From assembly GCA_026389675.1 (NCBI GenBank), contig JAPLHJ010000013.1, forward strand, positions 1 to 17,808: a DNA stretch of 17,808 nucleotides, written 5' to 3'. Below the pieces are notes generated by a model. That model was not told where the DNA came from. It saw only the letters and a program-made list of their open reading frames with translations, and made no database searches. Made by a program: the position numbers and the translations under genes. Below are positions 7,586-15,673 of the stretch, one piece after another; within the stretch, counting starts at the first letter, position 1, and each line of letters opens with the position of its first letter. This stretch comes from Chloroflexota bacterium (lineage in GTDB: Bacteria; Chloroflexota; Dehalococcoidia; GIF9; UBA5629).

Positions 7586-8533
7586 CTAATACCCGGCGGT
7601 GGCGTCCAATCCTTTAGCTTTGAATATCCCGATTATCCCGCTCAGGCGCTCTTCAGATAGAGGCATGCGTCCGCTCAACTGGTAGGCCCTGCCCAGCGAC
7701 TGGTACTTGGCCCTGCCCCACTCGTGGTAGCCCAGCAGCGATACTTTCTCGGCCTTCATGCCCTGCAGCCTTCCGGCCAATTCCTGCATATAACGGTCAC
7801 TGTCGTTGTAGCCGGGGATGACAGGCACTCTTATCCAGATCCTGGCCATGTTAGCCGCCATTAACTTTTCCAAATTGGAGAGGATAAGCTTATTATCGGT
7901 TCCGGTGCCGTCGCGGTGCTCCTCACTGTCGATATGCTTTACATCAAAAAGCACCAGGTCTGTATATGCCAGCGCTTTCTCCAGTGTTTCCCAGGGTACC
8001 TGTCCGCAGGTGTCAAGGGCGGTGTTGAAACCGCGGTCTTTGAGATTGCGGAGCAACTGCAGGGCAAAATCGGCCTGAAGCAAAGGTTCCCCGCCTGATA
8101 GTGTGACGCCTCCTCCCGAGTTGCGATAGAAGAGATCGTCCTTTGAGCATTCCTCAATCACTTCATCCACGGTCATCTGCCTGCCGGCCAACTCAAGTAC
8201 GTCCTCCCAGCAGGCTTCGATGCATTTAAGGCAGAGGTCACATTTAACCCTGTCTAAACGCAGGCCGCTGGCAGCTAAAGATAGCGCGCCCGGAGCACAG
8301 ACCTTGATGCAGCGGCCGCAGCCATTGCAGCGGGTTTCCCTGACCATCAACTCCGCAAAGGTAGACGAGAGGCGAACAAGAATGACGAACGGCGACGCCG
8401 GCTTGAAAAAGACCGTGCTCCTGATGCCGGGCCCGTCATGTATGCTGTAGCGCTGGATATTGAAGACCACGCCTTTATTACCGGCGCTGCCCTTCTCCCC
8501 GCTGCCTGCAGACTCTCTGGAGTCTAAAAGCAC
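7586..8533 (-). CDS. Glycyl radical enzyme activase (radical SAM), with disrupted CX3CX2C motif
   Basis: A 315-residue protein of the PflA/HpdA-type activases, which install the glycyl radical on the partner enzyme using SAM. The start is a GTG at 8533 that overlaps the end of the glycyl radical enzyme gene by 10 bases, indicating translational coupling. Domains: IQRYSIHDGPGIRSTVFFK (26-44), two ferredoxin-type clusters (Cys69, 72, 75, 79 and Cys98, 101, 104, 108), LSGGEP (145-150), DVKH (197-200) and IPGYND (239-244). The key oddity is residues 45-58, PASPFVILVRLSST, where all relatives have GCPLRCxWC: the three cysteines of the radical SAM cluster are absent. The -1 frame of the same DNA reads AGVAVRHSCSPL, recalling the lost motif, so clustered small indels (mutation or sequencing error) are likely. 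If real, the enzyme cannot bind its catalytic cluster. Confidence 0.88.
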   Translation of the reverse strand: MLLDSRESAGSGEKGSAGNKGVVFNIQRYSIHDGPGIRSTVFFKPASPFVILVRLSSTFAELMVRETRCNGCGRCIKVCAPGALSLAASGLRLDRVKCDLCLKCIEACWEDVLELAGRQMTVDEVIEECSKDDLFYRNSGGGVTLSGGEPLLQADFALQLLRNLKDRGFNTALDTCGQVPWETLEKALAYTDLVLFDVKHIDSEEHRDGTGTDNKLILSNLEKLMAANMARIWIRVPVIPGYNDSDRYMQELAGRLQGMKAEKVSLLGYHEWGRAKYQSLGRAYQLSGRMPLSEERLSGIIGIFKAKGLDATAGY

Positions 8534-10920
8534 TGCGGCGTCCTGGCTATTATCGAGTCCTGGATATTGCGGTCCAGGTCGATAAAGTAGGCAGCGAAGC
8601 CGGCCACCCTGACCATCAGCGTGGGGTACTTTTCAGGATGCTCCTGCGCATCCTCCAGCGTCTCCCTGTTTACAGTGGAGAACTGAATATGGTGTATGCC
8701 CATATCGGCGAACGTCTTAAGGTACTGTGCGAAGACCCCGGCGTTATGCCCCACCAAAAACTGCGGCATGAAGCTCTGGTTGAAGAGGTGGTTCCAGCTT
8801 ACCAACGGGTCCACCTTGGCCACGGAGCGCAGCACTGCGGTCGGGCCCTTCTTGTCGCGCCCGGCCATGGGCGAGATAGTCCCGTCGTTGAAGGGGTCGC
8901 CCAGCATACGGCCGTCTGCGGTCGCGCCGCAGACCCTGCCAAAGCTCCACCAGGCAGTCGCAGCCGTTCCGTCAACATGCACCGAGGTGCCCCAGTTGGT
9001 CTTGCATTTAGCGGTCTCCTCCTCGATGCGTCGAGCCACGTCGCGCGAGGTCAGGTCGGCATAATCGTCATCATTGCCGAACTTGGGAGCTCGCAAGCAC
9101 ATCTGCCTTATCTCCTCGAAACCTTTCCAGTTGTTTTTGAGCGCGTCCACGAGTTGCTTCATGGTGACCTTTTTATCGTCGAAAACCACCTTCTTGACCG
9201 CGGTCAGCGAGTCCGCCACGGTATTAAGGCCGAAAAGCGTCACATCACGGTAATCGGGCATATAGTTCCAGTCGCGTACGTCCTGCACCCTGCCGATGCA
9301 GTCATCGATGACCGAGGACAGGAAGGGACGAGGCGCCCACTCTTTATAGAGAGCGTCGGCGATGTTGGCGATGCGCACCAGCCGATGTATGACCAGCCGA
9401 TAGTTCTCCATGGTGGCATCGAAAAGTTCATCCATCGAGATAATCTTTTCGGGATCAAGCACCTTATTGCCGGCCTTTTTGTAGATAGCCAGCGGGTCGA
9501 TGCCCAGCGCCTGGTTGAGGCAGAGGGGAGCGGGCACGCCGCTGGCCCAGGCGGAGATATGGCTGAAGTTCTTGCCGGGTATGGTGGGCACCATGCAGTT
9601 ATTGATGGAGTAATTGCGTGCGTCCTCGAGCGGAGTGCCCAGGTTAACCAGCCTTAGCACCACGACCTTGTCATTAAATATGGCCGGCTGCGGCATGCCT
9701 GACGCCAGGCATTCAATGGCCTTATCCACCAGCTTCGGGGGTATGCCATCATGCCAGCGCAGGGCCAGTGGCGGGACGATGGCGCGCACGGTCATGGTAG
9801 CATCGAGTATGATAAAGCTCATCTCGTTGGTTACATCACTGCCTTTGGAATCAACGCCTCCGATCGTCACGGTCTGGAAACCCAGCGCGCCCCCGCCAAA
9901 GCCAGACCAGATAGGCGCGTGCAGGAAGCCTGTCTCCTGGAATTTCACAAAAAGGAACTCCACCAGTTCCTGGGCGGATTCGCGGGTAATTTTGCCGGCG
10001 GCCAAATCCTTCTCGTAGAAGGGGTTGAAGACAACATCGAATCTTATGCCGGAGCCTACCTGCGGCATCTCCAGGAAATTCACCACCAGATGGATGAACC
10101 AGTATGACTGGATCGCCTCGTGCAGTGTACGCGCGGGTTCCTCGGGCACGCGGTCGCAGACATCGGCAATATTCTCGAGTTCCACCTTACGCAGAACTTC
10201 TTTCTCGGATTTGGCCAGGCTGCGCGCCAGGGCCGCATACCGCTTGGACCACCTGCTGACGGCCTCCAGCGTGATGATAGCGCCCTGAAGGAAATCCTTC
10301 TTTTTTACAAAATCAATGCCGTTGACAGTCTCCGCCATATATTCTTCATCGAGCTTCTTGAGGCGCTCCCTGGCTTCCTCCAGGACGCCTTTCAGCCCGA
10401 TAGACAGTATCTTATCGTAGTTGGGCGTGGCCGACTCCCAATTGAATATCCAGAATTGCTCGGCAAGCTCCTTTGTCAGGTACTTCTTGGCCATGTGGTG
10501 AATGGAGCGGTCGCCCCAGTAGTCACCTATCTCCTTGAGCTCTTTCCTGCCCTCGTCGGTGAGCATGCTGGCGTAAACTTGGCCGGGGGCGGTCTCCCTG
10601 GCAATCCACTTCCAGGCCAGCTCGGGGTAGAAAGGCACTGAATCGCTGTTGGAAGCGTAGTTTCCCACGATCATCTCGTCCGGCCGGATATAAATTGTCA
10701 TGTTATCGAGCAGGTACGCCAGCGCCCGGGCGCGGCGCAGCTCTATAGGCTGCCCCTCGGTCTGTTTGTAGGATTGGGTTACCAACCTGGCACGTTCCAG
10801 GTCGAGCGACCAGATGAAGCCAGGCCTGGTTGCCCTGGCATCAGCACTGAGCGCCTCGAGTGCCACCTGCTGCGCCTTGATAGGCGTCTTCACCATTAAC
10901 TCCTGCGTTCTGGTTGTCAT
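8524..10920 (-). CDS. Glycyl radical enzyme (PFL2 / dehydratase-like family), substrate unknown
   Basis: A full-length, oxygen-sensitive radical enzyme of 798 residues. The C-terminal glycyl loop is MVRVAGFAAYF with radical Gly774. The catalytic thiyl Cys442 lies in NNCMVPTIPGK, after EDARNY. Other family blocks are FNPFYEKDLAAGKITRESAQEL (298 onwards), TIGGVDSKGSDVTNE (352-366), LALRWH (385-390) and PAIFNDKV (412-419). Choline lyase, glycerol dehydratase, 4-hydroxyphenylacetate decarboxylase and isethionate lyase have Glu two residues after the Cys (GCVE); here it is Val444, so these reactions are unlikely. Pyruvate formate-lyase (CCVSP) also lacks that Glu, but length and context differ. 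A strong AGGAGG precedes the ATG. The gene lies 38 bases after the trimodular flavoprotein and overlaps its activase. The reaction cannot be assigned; fumarate-adding or novel chemistry is possible. Confidence 0.93.
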   Translation of the reverse strand: MTTRTQELMVKTPIKAQQVALEALSADARATRPGFIWSLDLERARLVTQSYKQTEGQPIELRRARALAYLLDNMTIYIRPDEMIVGNYASNSDSVPFYPELAWKWIARETAPGQVYASMLTDEGRKELKEIGDYWGDRSIHHMAKKYLTKELAEQFWIFNWESATPNYDKILSIGLKGVLEEARERLKKLDEEYMAETVNGIDFVKKKDFLQGAIITLEAVSRWSKRYAALARSLAKSEKEVLRKVELENIADVCDRVPEEPARTLHEAIQSYWFIHLVVNFLEMPQVGSGIRFDVVFNPFYEKDLAAGKITRESAQELVEFLFVKFQETGFLHAPIWSGFGGGALGFQTVTIGGVDSKGSDVTNEMSFIILDATMTVRAIVPPLALRWHDGIPPKLVDKAIECLASGMPQPAIFNDKVVVLRLVNLGTPLEDARNYSINNCMVPTIPGKNFSHISAWASGVPAPLCLNQALGIDPLAIYKKAGNKVLDPEKIISMDELFDATMENYRLVIHRLVRIANIADALYKEWAPRPFLSSVIDDCIGRVQDVRDWNYMPDYRDVTLFGLNTVADSLTAVKKVVFDDKKVTMKQLVDALKNNWKGFEEIRQMCLRAPKFGNDDDYADLTSRDVARRIEEETAKCKTNWGTSVHVDGTAATAWWSFGRVCGATADGRMLGDPFNDGTISPMAGRDKKGPTAVLRSVAKVDPLVSWNHLFNQSFMPQFLVGHNAGVFAQYLKTFADMGIHHIQFSTVNRETLEDAQEHPEKYPTLMVRVAGFAAYFIDLDRNIQDSIIARTPQCF

Positions 10921-10958
10921 ATTCAGCCTCCTAAATTAGACCTCTATCATTAACTTTA

Positions 10959-13607
10959 TCACACCCTGATGGACAGGTCATCCAGAGGGTAGCTCATGCA
11001 GGGATGGATATAGCCGAATTTTTGGTCGGCCTGACGGTAATGCACGCGGGCCGGGGCAAAGACCCTACCTGATATCAACCTGGTGCGGCAGGCCGTGCAT
11101 TCTCCCGACCGGCATACGGCGGGGACCACGATGCCGGCACGTTCAAGCGAGTTCATCAGCGGCTCACCGGCCTTCGCCTTGACCTTCTTCCCACTCCTCA
11201 CCTCGGTGACCACGAACTCCTTTGAGGCCTGTATACCACCCGGCCAGGCCGGCTCTTTGGTAACATCCTGAGGCGGACCGTAGGCCTCCTTTTTACTGCG
11301 CCTGGCCGGTACGCCCAGCTTGACCAGCGCCGCTCCGCAAAGCTCGTACATCAGGGCCGGTCCACAGGTAAACACCGTCTTGCCCGTGAGATCTCCCGCC
11401 AGCGAGGAGATGACCCTGTCATCAAGGAAGCCTGTGGCTCCTTTCCAGCCGGACGTAGGCTCACTGATCACATAATCAACTTTTATATTCTTGTGCTTGC
11501 CTGCAAGCTGCTGTAATTCTTTGTCGAAGATTATGTCGTCCGGCTTGCGGCTGCCGTAGATCAGGTGGATGTTCAAAGACGATTTCTTCTCCACCGCCTC
11601 CCGTATTATGGACAGGAAGGGCGCGGCGCCGCTGCCGCCGGCCAGGAAGACAAGATCGGCCGAATCCACCAGAGGCTCATAGTAGAAATAGCCGTTGGGG
11701 CCGGTCGATTCGAAGCCGTCACCAACTTTGACTTCATCCAGCAGGTAGGAGGAGACAAATCCACCCTCGACCCGGCGCACGGTGATATCGTAGTACGATT
11801 TGCCGGGCGCCGAGGATATGCTATAGGGGCGCGAGGTCTTCACGCCGCCGATCTCGACGAAGAGGTTGATGTATTGCCCGGCGCGGAACCACGGCAGCTT
11901 GCCGTCCTTCGACTCGAAACGGAAGGTTTTGGCGCTGTCCGTCTCTTTGATTATCTCTTTAACTTTCAGCTTCAGCCGGCGCGGATGGATGCCGGCCACA
12001 GCCTTCTCCTCCGGGGTAATGGTGTCCTTCAACTCATGCGGCTTGACCTGCTGCTTGCCAAGCTGTTCCTCCATCCTGGCTATCTCGCCGGTCTCCCAGC
12101 CGCCTTTCTCCAGGTCCCTCAATACCTCTCGTGATGCCATGGCGCCCGAAGCGATGCAGGATTCGAAGCCTCCGCCGATATTCACCCAGGCGTTGGCGAA
12201 ATAGAGGCCCTCGAGCGGTCCCCGCATAGGAATGCGCAGGAAGCCGGTGCCGGTGAAGTTCTCATCGAAACCGATGATGCTGCCGCGCGGGTTGCCGGTA
12301 TAGCGCATGTTGGTCAGCGGCGTGGCAATCTCCATCACCTCGATGTGTTCCCGCAGGTTGGGCGCGGCCTTCTCCGCCAGCTTCAATACCTTTTTGGCCA
12401 TGTTATTCTTGGCCTGCACATAATCTGAGGGGGAGAGCTTTATCCAGGGGTCGCCGTAGGCTATCTGCGTTATGACCACGGAGGCGGTGCCTTTCGGCGA
12501 AACTGTGGGATCGACTACGTTATAGGCCACGATAGCATTGCCGTCGGGCTCATAGTTTACCGAGTTGCGCATGTTCTCGTACTGCGCGTCGAGGTCATAG
12601 GTATTATTGACAAAATTCTCGTGGACCTTGAGGCCGACTTCCTGGCAGGGACAATCGAGCCCCAGGTAAATGTTGTAGGTGCTGGCGCCACCGGTCCAGC
12701 CTCCCAGGCGGTTGAGGTACCAGCCGGGCATGTTGTCGCGCCCGACCAGTTCCAGGCTGGTGGTAACCGGGTTTGCGCTGCAGACCACGTGCTGCGTGGC
12801 TATCTCGGTGCCGTCCTCAGCCAGCACGCCGCGCACCTTACCGTCCTTTACTAAAATCTTCTTTGCGCCGTTGTTGAACCAGGCCTCGCCGCCATAGGAC
12901 TCCATAGTATCGATAAAGGCCTGCGACAGGCTCTGGGATGTGCCTTTGATATGCGCCGGCCCGAATCTTATGTAGCTGACCAATCCCAGGGCATAAATGA
13001 GGAAGGCCATCTTGGAGGGCGGCTGGCAGAAATAGCCCCAGAGCTGGCCTATCACGGCCCGCGCCTTTTCATCCGAAACCATGGGATTGAGCACATCGGA
13101 AAGGCTCTTGCCAAAGTTGTCCACCAGCGCCTGGTACTCCGAGGGGTTCTGCATGACGGTCTTCATGCCCACGCGCATCGATTTCATGGCCTGCCGGGCG
13201 AAATCGAACATGGTCTGAGAGAACTTCCTGATGCCGGCCGCCTCTTTAGGAAACTGGCTGCAGAGCGCGTTCTCGTAATTCTCTTTGCCGATGGGAATCT
13301 CGATAGTGAAATCAGGGAAAATGCTGCGGTAAAGGTCGGGGATATGCAGAATATCCACGCGGTCCGAAACGCCGCTGTCGTGCAGCATTTTCCAAATAGG
13401 GCCCATATCGTTTTCGGTACCGTATCCGGAAAGCTGGTGCAGGGCAATCTCGAACTCGAAACGGCCCCTGAGAAACGAGGTGGCATAGCCTCCCGGCACG
13501 TTATGCTTCTCCAGTATCACTACCTTCTTGCCGGCCTTGGCTAAATAGGTTGCTGCGGATAACCCGCCCAGTCCCGCCCCCACAACAACGACATCAAAGT
13601 CCTTCAT
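10959..13607 (-). CDS. Three-module flavoprotein: CrtI-like FAD oxidoreductase + FNR-like reductase + [2Fe-2S] ferredoxin
   Basis: An 882-residue fusion. Residues 1-500 form a phytoene-desaturase/RetSat-like FAD oxidoreductase: VVVGAGLGGLSAA (7-19), LEKHNVPGGYATS, and a C-terminal FAD segment near WVNIGGGFESCIASG (474-488). A linker (about 501-545) leads to a ferredoxin-NADP reductase-like unit, with the FAD motif RPYSISS (593-599) and a pyridine-nucleotide fold beginning FLAGGSGAAPFLS (654-666) with FTCGP (746-750). The last 85 residues are a plant-type ferredoxin with Cys832, Cys837, Cys840 and Cys870. One chain could thus move electrons from NAD(P)H through FAD and the 2Fe-2S cluster to the N-terminal active site, or the reverse. 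AAGGAGGT precedes the ATG. The order of modules is clear; the substrate is unknown. A role in saturating or desaturating the pathway intermediate is inference. Confidence 0.92.
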   Translation of the reverse strand: MKDFDVVVVGAGLGGLSAATYLAKAGKKVVILEKHNVPGGYATSFLRGRFEFEIALHQLSGYGTENDMGPIWKMLHDSGVSDRVDILHIPDLYRSIFPDFTIEIPIGKENYENALCSQFPKEAAGIRKFSQTMFDFARQAMKSMRVGMKTVMQNPSEYQALVDNFGKSLSDVLNPMVSDEKARAVIGQLWGYFCQPPSKMAFLIYALGLVSYIRFGPAHIKGTSQSLSQAFIDTMESYGGEAWFNNGAKKILVKDGKVRGVLAEDGTEIATQHVVCSANPVTTSLELVGRDNMPGWYLNRLGGWTGGASTYNIYLGLDCPCQEVGLKVHENFVNNTYDLDAQYENMRNSVNYEPDGNAIVAYNVVDPTVSPKGTASVVITQIAYGDPWIKLSPSDYVQAKNNMAKKVLKLAEKAAPNLREHIEVMEIATPLTNMRYTGNPRGSIIGFDENFTGTGFLRIPMRGPLEGLYFANAWVNIGGGFESCIASGAMASREVLRDLEKGGWETGEIARMEEQLGKQQVKPHELKDTITPEEKAVAGIHPRRLKLKVKEIIKETDSAKTFRFESKDGKLPWFRAGQYINLFVEIGGVKTSRPYSISSAPGKSYYDITVRRVEGGFVSSYLLDEVKVGDGFESTGPNGYFYYEPLVDSADLVFLAGGSGAAPFLSIIREAVEKKSSLNIHLIYGSRKPDDIIFDKELQQLAGKHKNIKVDYVISEPTSGWKGATGFLDDRVISSLAGDLTGKTVFTCGPALMYELCGAALVKLGVPARRSKKEAYGPPQDVTKEPAWPGGIQASKEFVVTEVRSGKKVKAKAGEPLMNSLERAGIVVPAVCRSGECTACRTRLISGRVFAPARVHYRQADQKFGYIHPCMSYPLDDLSIRV

Positions 13608-13657
13608 TGATTGTAACCTCCTTAATCATGTGCAGGATATTTATTATACCCAAATGC

Positions 13658-14458
13658 TCATCGTCCCTTGAATTGGGGAAAGCGCTTGTTGCGGAAAGAG
13701 TCCAGCCCTTCCCGGAAATCCTCGCTGCCCATCAGGAACTTCTGCGCATAAGTCTCGAAGTAAAGCTGCTGTTCAAGGGTATTTATCAGGCCGTTTTGCA
13801 CAGCGCGTTTAATCTGCTTGAGCGCCAGCGGCGGGCCCTGTACAATCCTGTTGGCCAGCGCTTCCGCCTCCTCCATCAGCTTCTCATGCGGCACCACCCG
13901 GTTTATCAGACCGATGCGCTCGGCTTCGCATGCATCGATGGAGTCGCCGGTGTACATGTACTCATAGCAGCGCCCGGTGCCCAGCAGCCGCGGCATCAGG
14001 AAGGTACATCCGCAGTCCGGTATCAACCCGCGCATCACAAAGGCCAAATTGAAAATGGCCCTCTCCGAGGCGATGCGTATATCGGAGAGCAGCGCGATAG
14101 ATACACCACCACCAGCCACCACGCCATTGACCGCCGCTATGACCGGCTTCTCAAGATTGTAGAGGCCCAACACGAATGCACCCCCGATGGTCTCGCCCCG
14201 CGGCTCCAGGGTCTCCTGCAGCCTGCCCTCCTCCGCTGCCTGGTTAAAAAGGACGATATCGGCGCCGGTGCAGAAGCCCTTACCCGCGCCGGTGATGATA
14301 AGGGCTCGAACCCCGTCATCCTCCTGTAGCTCGCGGAAGATACGCGGCAGCAGTTCGTTGCTTATCTCCGACGTAAGTGCGTTAAGCCTGTGCGGCCTGT
14401 TCATGGTCAGGATGGCAACGCCGTTTTTTTTCTCAAGTACCAGGCCTTCGTATCCCAT
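13658..14458 (-). CDS. Enoyl-CoA hydratase/isomerase family protein, PaaG-like isomerase type
   Basis: A 266-residue crotonase-fold enzyme acting on an acyl-CoA. The oxyanion-hole segments are present: GKGFCTGADI (59-68) and NGVVAGGGVSIAL (111-123). The two glutamates of classical enoyl-CoA hydratase are missing: Ser120 replaces the first (GGGCE) and Phe140 the second (QPE). Asp148, in LIPDCGCTFLMPRLLG, matches the catalytic aspartate of PaaG-like isomerases (LVPDSGGTWLLPRLVG). It is therefore more likely a double-bond isomerase than a hydratase. Length is normal. It sits 57 bases after the nitronate monooxygenase-like gene and 50 before the flavoprotein fusion, in the same operon. AAGGAT serves as ribosome site. 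Confidence 0.9.
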   Translation of the reverse strand: MGYEGLVLEKKNGVAILTMNRPHRLNALTSEISNELLPRIFRELQEDDGVRALIITGAGKGFCTGADIVLFNQAAEEGRLQETLEPRGETIGGAFVLGLYNLEKPVIAAVNGVVAGGGVSIALLSDIRIASERAIFNLAFVMRGLIPDCGCTFLMPRLLGTGRCYEYMYTGDSIDACEAERIGLINRVVPHEKLMEEAEALANRIVQGPPLALKQIKRAVQNGLINTLEQQLYFETYAQKFLMGSEDFREGLDSFRNKRFPQFKGR

Positions 14459-14515
14459 GTAGTTATCCTTAAATTATATTACTCGATTTGACCCTGCCTG
14501 TGGCGATTACCGCCC

Positions 14516-15658
14516 TCAGGCCTTAATGGTCAACCCGGCGGGGAACTTCTCCCCCAGTATCTTTACGGCTCCGCCGATAATGTCGTCCATGACTTCCTGC
14601 GTGCTCCTGACCTTCTTTATCAATCCGGTGACCTGTCCGGCAAACATGGGGAAGTATTCCGTCTCTCCCTTTTCCATCATGCCCTGCACCAGGTCTGCCA
14701 TCAGCATGCTCTGCAATGGCATGGGCAGCGTCTTAAGCCCCGATTTCTCCCAGGCCTCATCAAGTTTGTTCTTAAAAGCGCGCGTGGTTTTGCCGCTGTA
14801 AATCCGGGTTATCTGTTCCGCTTCCTCGTCCGAATCGATCAGCTTGCGGTAATAGGCGTCAATAGTCGCCCTATTGAGCATGCCGAGCTCGACGAAGTCC
14901 ACGAAGCATTCATGGGTGGCCAGGAAAGCGGTCCCACACCAGGCGCCGATAGCCCCCAGTGCCAGCGCGGCCACCAGGCCGCGTCCGTCAGCTATGCCGC
15001 CGGCAGCTACCACAGGGGTCGGGTCAACGGCGTCGACAACCTGCGGGACAAGCGCGAAGGTGCCGATCCTGCCTGTATGTCCGCCAGCGTCATGTCCCTG
15101 GGCAATGATGATATCCGCACCCATCTTTTTAAGCTTGACCGAGTTGCGCACGTTGCCGCACAAAGACACGATCTTGATGCCGGCCTCGTGCGCCTCGGGG
15201 ATGAGCCAGTCCGGTGTGCCGAGGCCGAGTGCAAAGAAAGGCACCTTCTCCTCTTTGACCACCTGGAACTGGCTGCGGCCGAACTCCTCCGAGATGGGCC
15301 ATTCCTTCATGCGGGCGCCCTCCACACCGAAATCCCTGGCCATCTTCTGAATAAAGGCGGTGTGCTCAGGAGGAATATATTCTTTTATCTTGCCCAGGTC
15401 GAAGTCTTTCGGAATGGCCGCGGGGAGCAGGATATCCACGCCGAAAGGCTTGTCTGTCAGTTCACGCGTTTTGCGTATCCAGGACCGCAATTCGTCGGGC
15501 CACAGGAAAGTGGCGCCCAGCATGCCAAGTCCCCCGGCATTGGAGACGGCTGCCGTGAGCGTGTAGCCACCTGCCGTGCCCATACCGGCCAGCATCACCG
15601 GGTACTCGACACCGAGCATATCGCACAGCGCGGTGCGGAAGACAGGGCGTTTATTCAT
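14516..15658 (-). CDS. Nitronate monooxygenase / FabK-like FMN flavoprotein
   Basis: A 380-residue TIM-barrel FMN protein of the 2-nitropropane dioxygenase family. Seen are the N-terminal block YPVMLAGMGTAGG (19-31) and SNAGGLGMLG (39-48), the catalytic-His motif AQGHDAGGHTG (186-196, His194), and the FMN phosphate site AAGGIADG (218-225) with GAIGAWCGTAF (235-245). The family contains true nitronate oxygenases and FabK-type enoyl reductases. In an apparently anaerobic operon with an acyl-CoA ligase and an isomerase, reduction of an unsaturated thioester looks likelier than oxygen-dependent nitronate oxidation, but this is inference. It begins 15 bases after the ligase gene, with AAGGAG ahead of its ATG. 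Confidence 0.9.
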   Translation of the reverse strand: MNKRPVFRTALCDMLGVEYPVMLAGMGTAGGYTLTAAVSNAGGLGMLGATFLWPDELRSWIRKTRELTDKPFGVDILLPAAIPKDFDLGKIKEYIPPEHTAFIQKMARDFGVEGARMKEWPISEEFGRSQFQVVKEEKVPFFALGLGTPDWLIPEAHEAGIKIVSLCGNVRNSVKLKKMGADIIIAQGHDAGGHTGRIGTFALVPQVVDAVDPTPVVAAGGIADGRGLVAALALGAIGAWCGTAFLATHECFVDFVELGMLNRATIDAYYRKLIDSDEEAEQITRIYSGKTTRAFKNKLDEAWEKSGLKTLPMPLQSMLMADLVQGMMEKGETEYFPMFAGQVTGLIKKVRSTQEVMDDIIGGAVKILGEKFPAGLTIKA

Positions 15659-15673
15659 TTCTCTCCTTAACAG

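Noticed and set aside
7518..7589. A 23-codon plus-strand ORF (MDPKDLRGF...) with a fine GGGAGG Shine-Dalgarno
   Set aside because: It runs straight through the 11-bp terminator stem and into the end of the convergent activase gene, so most transcripts would end inside it. The purine-rich run may be part of the RNA structure instead.
8638..9657. A 339-codon plus-strand open frame inside the glycyl radical enzyme gene
   Set aside because: It is the antisense shadow of a confidently identified gene in GC-rich DNA; the translation shows no family motifs and no ribosome site.
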